From an uncultured Clostridia bacterium (GTDB lineage: Bacteria > Bacillota > Clostridia > Lachnospirales > Lachnospiraceae), in NCBI GenBank assembly GCA_948467395.1, contig CAOKDX010000001.1:372001-436000 (forward strand): a stretch of 64,000 nt of DNA, given 5' to 3'. Under the pieces are notes generated by a model. That model was given only the letters and a program-made list of their open reading frames with translations, was not told the origin of the DNA and did no database searches. Of the stretch, positions 40,276 to 47,900 are shown one piece after another. Each line of letters opens with the position of its first letter. Within the stretch, counting starts at the first letter, position 1. The position numbers and the translations under genes were made by a program.

Positions 40276-41487
40276 ATGGGAAAACGGCTCTATAAGACAG
40301 CAAAGAGTGCGGTCGTCGTATTCTACCGCGTTATGTGCTTTCTTTTTCCCGTGAAGAAGAACCGGGTGGTCTTTGACAGCAGTCTGGGGAAAAGCTACGC
40401 CGGCAACCCGCGGCATATTTACGAGTGTCTGGTGGCCAACGGCTTCGATATGAAATGGGACTGTATCTGGTTTTATGAAAAGGAGAAATACAGCATCCCG
40501 GGTATGAGCCGCCAGGTGCGGTATGGAAGGCTGCGGTATCTGTACTATATGGCCACGGCCAAAATATGGGTTTTTGACAGCCGCCAGCCGGAATTTCTGA
40601 TCCGGCGGAAGGGAACCTTTTATATCCAGACCTGGCATGGCACGCCGCTGAAAAAGCTGGCGCTGGATATGGAGGATGTATTTATGGTGGGAGAGAGCGA
40701 CATCGACACCTATAAGGAGCTCTTTGCCAAAAACGTGCATACCTGGGACTATCTGATCTCCCAGAACCCATTTTCCAGCAGTACCTTCCGCCGGGCGTTT
40801 GACTTTAGAAAGGAGATGCTGGAAATCGGATATCCGAGAAACGATATCCTGTTCCGTGAAAATACGCCGGACGGTATACGGCGTTACCGGAAGGAGCTGG
40901 GGCTGCCCCGGAATAAAAAGGTGATCCTGTATGCACCTACCTTCCGCGATGATGAGTATTCGGAGGACGACAGGTATAAATTCCAGCCCCAGATTTCTTT
41001 TGATAAGATGCGGGAAGAGCTGGGGGATGAGTATGTGGTCATCGTAAAATACCACTATCTCATTATGGATTCGGTGGATTGGTCGCCCTATGAGGGCTTT
41101 ATCTATCACTTTGACCAGAGTCACGATATCGCCGAACTATTCCTTGTCTCCGATATGCTGATCACGGACTACTCCTCTGTTATGTTTGATTACAGCATAC
41201 TGAACCGCCCCATGTTCTTTTTTGCCTATGATTTTTATAAGTATAAAAATGAGCTCCGGGGTTTCTATTTCAGCTACCGGGGGGAGATGCCGGGACCTAT
41301 CTCAGCCACAACAGAAGAACTTATCGAGGACATTAAGAACTACGATCCAAAGGAATATGAGGAAAAATATCTTCATTTCCATGAAAAATATAATTCAATC
41401 GACGACGGCATGGCTTCGGGAAGGGTACTGGAGCTCATCAATTCCCTGATCCCCAGCAGGCTGCCGGATCTGTATTATGGAGAATAA
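40276..41487 (+). CDS. Single-domain CDP-glycerol glycerophosphotransferase family protein
   Basis: A 403-residue protein corresponding to only the C-terminal half of its three upstream neighbours. It starts MGKRLYKTAKSAVVVFYRVMCFLFPVKKNRVVFDSSLGKSYAGNP, where a hydrophobic/basic N-terminus may attach it to the membrane. Catalytic motifs are IQTWHGTPLKKLALDMED, IGYPRNDILFRE, ILYAPTFRDDEYSED, KYHYLI and LITDYSSVMFDYSILNRPMFFF. It resembles TagB/TarB primases or TagF-type polymerases lacking the GT2 domain, so it may prime or extend the polymer whose sugars are added by the others. ATG 40276 is five bases after GAGGTGA. A GTG at 40267 is less likely. Confidence 0.88.
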   Translation: MGKRLYKTAKSAVVVFYRVMCFLFPVKKNRVVFDSSLGKSYAGNPRHIYECLVANGFDMKWDCIWFYEKEKYSIPGMSRQVRYGRLRYLYYMATAKIWVFDSRQPEFLIRRKGTFYIQTWHGTPLKKLALDMEDVFMVGESDIDTYKELFAKNVHTWDYLISQNPFSSSTFRRAFDFRKEMLEIGYPRNDILFRENTPDGIRRYRKELGLPRNKKVILYAPTFRDDEYSEDDRYKFQPQISFDKMREELGDEYVVIVKYHYLIMDSVDWSPYEGFIYHFDQSHDIAELFLVSDMLITDYSSVMFDYSILNRPMFFFAYDFYKYKNELRGFYFSYRGEMPGPISATTEELIEDIKNYDPKEYEEKYLHFHEKYNSIDDGMASGRVLELINSLIPSRLPDLYYGE

Positions 41488-41535
41488 TAATGGCTGGCTG
41501 AGAACGCAGCCATCTAAAAAATGGAGGGAAAAATT

Positions 41536-42012
41536 ATGGAGACTATTGCAAGCTTTACCGTGGACCACATGAGACTACTGCCCGGCGTCTATGTCAGCCG
41601 CCGGGACTGTACCGGACAGGATATCGTCACAACCTTTGATATCCGCATGACGAGACCCAATTTTGAGCCGGTGATGAATACGGCGGAGATACATACGCTG
41701 GAACATCTGGGAGCTACCTTTCTCAGAAATCATGAAAGCTGGGGAAGTAAGGTGATCTATTTCGGCCCCATGGGCTGCCGGACCGGGTTTTACCTGATCC
41801 TGGCTGGAGATTATACGGCGGAGGAGATCGTGCCGCTTCTGAGGGAGATGTATGAATTTATGTCCAGGTATGAGGGAGACGTGCCCGGGGCTTCTGCGAG
41901 GGAATGCGGAAACTACCTGGATCTGAATCTGCCCATGGCCAAATATGTCGCTGGGAAATATCTGGACGAGGTTTTGACGGGGCTCACACCGGATCGTCTA
42001 AAGTACTCATAA
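41536..42012 (+). CDS. luxS: S-ribosylhomocysteine lyase LuxS
   Basis: Splits S-ribosylhomocysteine into homocysteine and the AI-2 precursor DPD. The 158-residue enzyme has the metal motif EIHTLEHL (His53, Glu56, His57), the catalytic Cys in GPMGCRTGFY (about 81) and the third metal ligand in ARECGNYLDL. The in-frame ATG at 41521 is part of the ATGGAGGGA ribosome site, so ATG 41536 is the start. A seven-base hairpin (41490-41513) precedes it. The preceding enzyme of the pathway, MtnN, is encoded at 21.7 kb. Confidence 0.97.
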   Translation: METIASFTVDHMRLLPGVYVSRRDCTGQDIVTTFDIRMTRPNFEPVMNTAEIHTLEHLGATFLRNHESWGSKVIYFGPMGCRTGFYLILAGDYTAEEIVPLLREMYEFMSRYEGDVPGASARECGNYLDLNLPMAKYVAGKYLDEVLTGLTPDRLKYS

Positions 42013-42094
42013 TAAGCGGAATCATTCATTTTTTGGGCTTTTCCTGCATAGGTATAATAGAAACCAACAAGAAACAGCTTGTTCGAAGGCAGGG

Positions 42095-42562
42095 ATGACG
42101 ATGATGGAATGGGACAGCCGTATGCGGGATAATCACACTGTTCAGGTATTGAAAACGGTTATCCCGTTTTTTGATGTGGCAGTGGGTGAGCGGATTGACC
42201 TGGAGGGGTTATTGACTGCTGTCCGTCCCTTTGCCCGTGGCAGAGAGAGACATATGCTGGATGTGGTCCTGCAGTTTTTTCAGATGCAGCGCATGATGGA
42301 AATGATGCAGCTGGTCCAGAGCATGCAGCAGATGCAGCAGTTTGCCGGGGATGCCTCAGGCGATGGACAGAATGGGTCAGATTCCCCGCCGGCTATGTTT
42401 GAGATGTTGAGATCCATGATCCCGCCGGAACAGCAGGGAATGGTAGATATGATGTCTGCCATGATGGCAATGTCAGATTCCCCGGAACTGGATGAAGATG
42501 TCAGCCCGGAGCCGCCGGAGGATAAGCAGAAAGAAGGAGATCATGAGCCAGTCGATCTTTGA
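42095..42562 (+). CDS. Met/Gln-rich protein of unknown function
   Basis: A 155-residue soluble protein that I do not recognise. Residues 1-65 look globular (HTVQVLKTVIPFFDVAVGERIDLEGLLTAVRPFARGRERHML). Residues about 65-90 are a striking Met/Gln helix (FFQMQRMMEMMQLVQSMQQMQQF), and another Met-rich patch (MVDMMSAMMAMS) precedes an acidic, proline-containing tail. The Met-rich helices suggest an amphipathic protein-protein interface. Three nearby ATGs (42095, 42101, 42104) could serve. The gene overlaps the next one by 20 bases, which argues that the two proteins act together. Confidence 0.7.
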   Translation: MTMMEWDSRMRDNHTVQVLKTVIPFFDVAVGERIDLEGLLTAVRPFARGRERHMLDVVLQFFQMQRMMEMMQLVQSMQQMQQFAGDASGDGQNGSDSPPAMFEMLRSMIPPEQQGMVDMMSAMMAMSDSPELDEDVSPEPPEDKQKEGDHEPVDL

Positions 42563-42824
42563 GCAGTATGATATTTTCAAGACGATGCACCCAGTGAAGA
42601 TTCAGGTCATGAAGGAACTGGCTGAAGAAATGCAGGGAAAGGATATGAAGGATGCCGCGCCGCTTCTTATGGCGGCCACCAGCAGACTAAAGAATCATAA
42701 CCTGTCCTTCAGCCCGCAGGAAAGCGCCGTTTTACTGGAAATCCTTACAAAGGATATGAATCCGCAGGAAAGGGCCAAGGTAGAGATGATGAAGAATGTC
42801 ATTCGAAAGCAGAGAAAAAGATAG
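42543..42824 (+). CDS. Small helical protein of unknown function
   Basis: A 93-residue basic, probably all-helical protein (MSQSIFEQYDIFKTMHPVK, then MQGKDMKDAAPLLMAATSRLKNHNL, ending in a Lys/Arg-rich tail). I do not recognise the family. The ATG at 42543 follows AAGAAGGAGATC and lies inside the upstream gene, whose 3' end it overlaps by 20 bases. The open frame extends 17 codons further, but without a ribosome site. A strong terminator follows. The coupled pair probably makes one complex. Confidence 0.7.
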   Translation: MSQSIFEQYDIFKTMHPVKIQVMKELAEEMQGKDMKDAAPLLMAATSRLKNHNLSFSPQESAVLLEILTKDMNPQERAKVEMMKNVIRKQRKR

Positions 42825-42870
42825 GCAGAGGAAACGGATGGCAGATATCAGCTTCTGGTTCTAAAAAAGA

Positions 42871-42922
42871 ATTCCGCCAGGATCATGGTGCCGGACACCC
42901 TGATGCTCTGGCGGGATTTTTT
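42871..42922. terminator. Bidirectional terminator
   Basis: ATTCCGCCAG (42871-42880) pairs with CTGGCGGGAT (42908-42917) with one G-T pair, around a loop that has its own small GGTG/CACC hairpin. It is followed by TTTTT on the plus strand and preceded by AAAAAAG, giving a U-run on the minus strand too. It serves both convergent operons. Confidence 0.75.
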
Positions 42923-42968
42923 AAACTGTCATTTTACTTGTTCGGAACATTCGTGATTTCATTGGGAT

Positions 42969-43526
42969 TTATGCGCTCAGATCCAGATTTGCCCCAGCGG
43001 CCATCAAATAATCCAGATCCGCCTGTTTCTTCGCATAGGGGTTCATATTCTGACCGCCCTCACTCCGTGTCGTGCGCATGGTAGTGCTTGTTTCTCCACC
43101 GGACACATATACCCTGCCGCATTCCGGACAGACAGAGGTCTTCAACGTCACAGAAACGGACAGCAGTTCTTTGTTTTCCTTATTTCCCTCGGCGACGGCG
43201 TTGGCCACATGTTCACGCTCGTGCCCCATCACCGCTGCCGCTGAATTCCCTGGATCGATATGTCCCGGCGTCTTAAAGGAAACATCGTTTTCATTGGAGC
43301 CGTCTACATATTTACGGTTCTTACAGGTCTGGCATTCACTCTGCCTGACACGTCCGGATCGTTCGGCGTCCTTTGCACCGTCTACTGCTGCCTGTGCTGT
43401 TCCGTCGGATTCCCGGCTGACGCCTCTGGCGGCGCGCACCCCTGTGATGGCAGTTGGGTTATATGCGGGATATATACCACTGATACCGGAATATCCGGAT
43501 ATGGCGGATACCGCTCCGATTCCCAT
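42969..43526 (-). CDS. SprA-related putative zinc metalloprotease
   Basis: A 185-residue protein with the segment SECQTCKNRKYVDGSNENDVSFKTP, typical of the SprA-related family (PF12118), and a zinc-protease-like HExxH, seen as GHEREHV near residue 117. Two further Cys pairs (CQTCK and CPECGRVYVSGG) could bind metal. The N-terminus (MGIGAVSAISGYSGISGIYP) is low-complexity and is not a clear signal peptide. ATG 43526 follows AGAGGAGGAG. Fifteen open codons upstream are ignored. Cellular role unknown. It is divergent from the WYL regulator, each with its own promoter. Confidence 0.75.
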   Translation of the reverse strand: MGIGAVSAISGYSGISGIYPAYNPTAITGVRAARGVSRESDGTAQAAVDGAKDAERSGRVRQSECQTCKNRKYVDGSNENDVSFKTPGHIDPGNSAAAVMGHEREHVANAVAEGNKENKELLSVSVTLKTSVCPECGRVYVSGGETSTTMRTTRSEGGQNMNPYAKKQADLDYLMAAGANLDLSA

Positions 43527-43596
43527 ATCAACTCCTCCTCTCACGATTTCTGATCGAATCCTGGCCCGCATTATCCTGCCGGCCGCTTATAGTGTT

Positions 43597-43625
43597 AGTA
43601 TAAGACCTGGCGGGAAAAAAATCAA
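43597..43625 (-). promoter_or_regulatory. Sigma-A promoter of the SprA-like gene
   Basis: On the minus strand: TTGATT (43625-43620), 17-base spacer, TATACT (43602-43597), 71 bases before the ATG. Confidence 0.65.
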
Positions 43626-43644
43626 GGGGGCGGATATATTTTTC

Positions 43645-43673
43645 TTTCAGGCATGTTTTTTATATGCTATACT
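43645..43673 (+). promoter_or_regulatory. Extended -10 promoter of the WYL regulator
   Basis: TATACT (43668-43673) preceded by TGC gives the TGnTATACT extended -10. The -35 region TTTCAG is weak. The start codon is 34 bases downstream. Confidence 0.5.
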
Positions 43674-43706
43674 GTTAGAAGAAATAATGCGAAGAAGAGG
43701 ATTACG

Positions 43707-44699
43707 ATGGGGATAAGAGGAAATCAGAGGCTGAGAATTTTACATGTTCTGGAGATCCTGCTAAGAAAGACAGACGATGAGCACGGCCTGACCATGAAGG
43801 AACTAAGGGATGCGCTGAAGTTTCATGACATCGATGCGGAGAGAAAAACGATCTATGCGGACATAGAAGCATTACAAAGTTTTGGAATTGATATTATTGG
43901 TGTACGGCAGGACAATACCTATTATTATCATGTAGGCGGCAGGGAATTTGAACTGGCCGAATTGAAGCTGCTGGTGGATTCGGTGCAGGCCGCAAAATTT
44001 ATTACAGAAAAGAAATCCCGGCTGCTGATAAAAAAGCTGGAGGGACTGGCCAGTGATTATGAAGGGCAGCAGTTACAGAGGCAGGTTTATGTGGCGGGAA
44101 GGATCAAGACCAGTAATGAAGCCATCTATTACAATGTAGACAGGATCCATGAGGCCATCGGAAGAAACGTGAAGATCCGATTTCATTATTTTCAGTGGAA
44201 TGTAAAAAAGGAACAGGAGCTGCGGCATAGTGGAAAGTGGTATTGCATCAGCCCCTGGGCGCTGTCGTGGGACGATGAGAATTATTATCTTGTAGGCTAT
44301 GACAAGGAGGCGGAAGAAATCCGCCATTACCGGGTAGATAAGATGCTTGACCTGGAAGTGGCCAGGGAAAAACGCGAGGGCGGTAAATATTTTAGGAAAT
44401 TCGATATCGCGGGATACGCAAGGAAAATTTTTGGTATGTTTGACGGGGAAGAGGAATTGGTTACACTGCGGCTGCAAAATAGGCTGGCCGGAGTAGTGAT
44501 CGACCGGTTTGGAAGGGAAACTACATTCTTTCCGGTGGATAGGGATTCTTTCGAGGTGAAGGTAAAAGTGGCTGTCAGCAGGCAGTTTCTGGGCTGGCTC
44601 ATTGCCCTGGGGGACTGGGTGGAGGTGGTAAGCCCGGAAAGCGTCGTCGGGAAGATCAGGGAGATCGGGAAGGAGCTCCGGCAAAAATATGGCGAATGA
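43707..44699 (+). CDS. WYL-domain transcriptional regulator beside the CRISPR locus
   Basis: A 330-residue regulator. The N-terminal HTH_11 domain reads LRILHVLEILLRKTDDEHGLTMKELRDAL...AERKTIYADIEALQSFGIDII. The central WYL domain (about 145-220) has the segment GKWYCISPWALSWDDENYYLVGYD followed by IRHYRVDKMLDL, the ligand-pocket pattern. A C-terminal WCX extension follows. WYL proteins sense nucleic acid or nucleotide ligands and often control CRISPR or phage-defence genes. That this one regulates cas9 or tracrRNA is inference from position. AAGAGG precedes ATG 43707. The upstream 18 codons are untranslated. Confidence 0.88.
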   Translation: MGIRGNQRLRILHVLEILLRKTDDEHGLTMKELRDALKFHDIDAERKTIYADIEALQSFGIDIIGVRQDNTYYYHVGGREFELAELKLLVDSVQAAKFITEKKSRLLIKKLEGLASDYEGQQLQRQVYVAGRIKTSNEAIYYNVDRIHEAIGRNVKIRFHYFQWNVKKEQELRHSGKWYCISPWALSWDDENYYLVGYDKEAEEIRHYRVDKMLDLEVAREKREGGKYFRKFDIAGYARKIFGMFDGEEELVTLRLQNRLAGVVIDRFGRETTFFPVDRDSFEVKVKVAVSRQFLGWLIALGDWVEVVSPESVVGKIREIGKELRQKYGE

Positions 44700-44789
44700 A
44701 CGAAGGTTCGATGCAGAAGTACATACTTTTGGACAGGGTGAGGCGTAAGATGGCATCAGTATTTAACAGGATGGTCTTTCCTATAAAAT

Positions 44790-44884
44790 AAAAAAAGACT
44801 TAAAAAGTCTTTTTAAATCCTGCACCATGCAGGGTCATAGGACGATACCGGATAAACCTTATTTGCACTCGTCTTGTTAATTCC
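44790..44884 (-). ncRNA. tracrRNA of the type II-A CRISPR system
   Basis: Read on the minus strand from about 44884, the RNA begins at the anti-repeat AATTAACAAGA (44882-44872), which pairs perfectly with bases 10-20 of the CRISPR repeat. After an internal bulge, CAAA pairs with UUUG at the repeat's 5' end. Next come AATAAGGTTTATCCGG (nexus-like), a hairpin CCTGCA-TGG-TGCAGG, and a final stem AAAAAGACTT-TTT-AAGTCTTTTT running into a U-tract ending near 44790. This matches the known architecture: anti-repeat, nexus, terminal hairpins. It is about 95 nt long and diverges from cas9. The final stem may also end the WYL transcript on the plus strand. Confidence 0.9.
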
Positions 44885-44889
44885 CTCTT

Positions 44890-44919
44890 ATCATAACACT
44901 AAATGGATTGGAATGTCAA
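44890..44919 (-). promoter_or_regulatory. tracrRNA promoter
   Basis: On the minus strand: TTGACA (44919-44914), 18-base spacer, TATGAT (44895-44890). It predicts a start near 44883, exactly at the anti-repeat. It lies 50 bases before the cas9 ATG, pointing away. Confidence 0.8.
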
Positions 44920-44968
44920 CATAAAAATAAAAACAAAATGCTGCCAGGGCAGCGGAACGGAGGAAGAA

Positions 44969-47900
44969 ATGCGAAAATACTATTTGGGACTGGACATGGG
45001 GACGTCGTCGGTGGGATGGGCCGTGACAGATGAAAATTACCGCCTGCTCCGGGCAAAGGGAAAGGATCTCTGGGGGATCAGGGAATTTGAAGAGGCGCAG
45101 ACGGCGGTGGAGCGGCGCACTCACCGCATCAGCAGAAGGAGGCGCCAGCGTTCCCTTGTCCGCATCGGATTATTGAAAGAATATTTTCATGATGAGATTG
45201 CCGGAAAGGATCCGCTGTTCTTTCAGAGACTGGATAACAGCAAGTACCATCTGGAGGATAAGGATGAACAGGTGAGGACCAGGAATGGGATCTTTCATGA
45301 TCCCGATTATAAGGATGCGGATTATTATAAACAGTTTCCTACTATCTTTCATCTGAGAAAAGAACTGCTGAACAATCCTGCTCCCCATGACGTCAGACTG
45401 GTTTATCTGGCGCTGCTGAATATGTTTAAACACCGGGGGCACTTTCTAAACGCCAGCCTGTCCGGGGAGGGCAGCGCAAGAAAGATGGGAGAAGTATACA
45501 AACTGTTCCGTGACGCTGCGGCAGACGGGGCGGAGGTGAGTTTTCCGGAAGATATATCCGAGGATAAATTGGCGGAAATACTAGGCAGCAGAGATTTTTC
45601 CAGATCAAGGAAGGCGGAAGAACTTGCGGGGCTTTTCGGCGTGGAGAGGAAGGACAAGCAGAAGACAGCGTTTATCAAAGCCATCTGTGGTCTTAAGGTG
45701 AAGGCAGAATTGCTTTTTAATGATCTGGTACTCGAAGAGGATAAGAAAGTAGATATCTGTTTCTCAGACTTTGCATATGATGAGAAGCTGCCAGAGCTAA
45801 TGGATGATCTTGGTGAGAACTTTTACAATATTGTAGAACTTATGAAGGAGATGTATGATATCGGCCTGCTGGCAGGCATTATGAAGGGGCATACTTATCT
45901 TTCAGAGTCAAGGGTGCAGGAATTTGAAAAGCATAAAGAGGACCTCACCATCCTGAAAGCAGTCATGAAAAAATATAAGTCAAAGGAGGACTATGATTCC
46001 CTGTTTCGGTCAGAGGACAAGGGCTCGTATTCTGCCTATGTGAATTCCTTCAACTCTGGCAGAAAAGTGCGGCGCAATATGAAAGACCGGAAACAGGAGG
46101 ATTTTTATAAGACCCTAAAGAAGTATCTGAAGGATATGCCGGAGGATGATCCGGATGTGACATATATTCAGGGTGAAGTAGACAAGGAAACATTTCTTCC
46201 CAAACAATTGACGGCGTCCAATGGTGTCATACCCAATCAGGTCCATGCCAGAGAGATGAAAAAGATTCTGGAAAACGCCGAGGCATATCTGCCGTTTTTA
46301 AAGGAAAGGGATGAGTCCGGCTTAACTGTCTCGGAGCGGATCCAGCAGCTGTTTTCTTTTCAGATCCCTTATTATGTAGGCCCAACAGGCGAGAACAGCA
46401 AGACGGGCTGGATTGTCAGGAAAGAGCCGGGACAGATCCTGCCATGGAATATAGAGGATAAAGTGGATATGAAAAAGACCTCCGAGGAATTTGTATCCAG
46501 GCTGGTGCGGAAATGCTCCTATATCAACGATGAACGAGTACTTCCGAAAGCGTCCCTCCTCTATGAAAGCTTCTGTGTGTTAAACGAGATCAATAACATA
46601 CGCATTCATGGTGAGAGGATCGAAGTTCCTCTGAAACAGGCTATTTATAATGAGTTATTTAAAAGTGGAAAAAGAGTGACAAGAAAGAAGCTCGTGAATT
46701 TCTTATGCAGCCAGGGCGTGATAGAGGATGAGACTCAGATAAGCGGTATCGATATCACCATCAATAATTCTCTGTCCACTTACGGCAAATTCAGGGCAGT
46801 ATTTGGGGAGCAGATCAATGAAGATGGCTGCCAGAAAATGGTGGAAGATATCGTGTTCTGGTGTACAGTCTATGGCGATTCGAAGAAGTTTCTCCGGGAA
46901 CAGATGGCAGAAAAGTACAGCGATAAGCTGAGTGATGCCCAGATCAAGAGAATACTAGGATTTAAATTCAACGACTGGGGAAAGCTCTCAAAGGAATTTT
47001 TGGAGCTTTCCGGATGCGATAAGACGACAGGAGAAGTTCGTTCCCTGATCCGTTCCTTGTGGGAGACGAATAACAACCTGATGGAACTCCTCAATGCCCC
47101 GGAATACACGTATAAAGAGGAACTGGCCAATCGGCAGGATACTGCGTTGAAAACGTTGTCGGAGATGGAGGCGGAGGATCTGGACGACTACTATTTTTCT
47201 GCCCCGGTGAAAAGAATGGTCTGGCAGACGCTGCAGATCATCCGGGAGCTGGAAAAAGTTCTTGGCGCGCCGCCGGAACGTGTATTTCTGGAGATGACCA
47301 GAAGCCCGCAGGAAAAGAAAGTGAGGACAATATCCCGCCGCCAGAAGTTCCTCGATCTCTATAAAAATATTAAAAGGGAACAGAGGGACTGGAAGGGCGA
47401 GATTGAGAAGGCGGATGAGGACGGCAGGCTCAGGAGTAAAAAGATGTATCTCTATTTTACCCAGAAAGGCCGCTGTATGTACACCGGTGAAGCCATTGAA
47501 ATCGATCAGCTGTTCAATGATAATTTATACGATATCGATCATATTTATCCAAGGCATTTTGTAAAGGACGATAATATCGACAACAATCTTGTCCTGGTAA
47601 AAAAAGCAGTCAATGCGCACAAGAGCGATACCTACCCGCTGGAGGATACGATTTATACAAGGCAGAAAAATGAGTGGAAGGAGCTGCGCCGCCTGAACCT
47701 GATCACAGAAGAGAAATACAAACGGCTCACTGGCAGGAATCCCTTTACGGAAGAACAGAAGGCGGGATTTATCGCCAGACAGCTGGTGGAGACAAGCCAG
47801 GGAACCAAGGGAGTGGCAGACATAATAAAGCAGGTTCTGCCTGAGTCAAAAATAGTCTACTCCAAGGCCTCCAATGTTTCAGAATTCAGGCATCGCCGCA

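Noticed and set aside
41490-41513. Seven-base hairpin before luxS as a SAM or SAH riboswitch
   Set aside because: It is far too short and lacks any riboswitch core. It is at most a weak terminator of the polymerase operon.
44903-44968. 22-codon N-terminal extension of Cas9
   Set aside because: It would cross the tracrRNA -35 region. The sequence before YYLGLDMG is not family-like, and ATG 44969 has a strong ribosome site.
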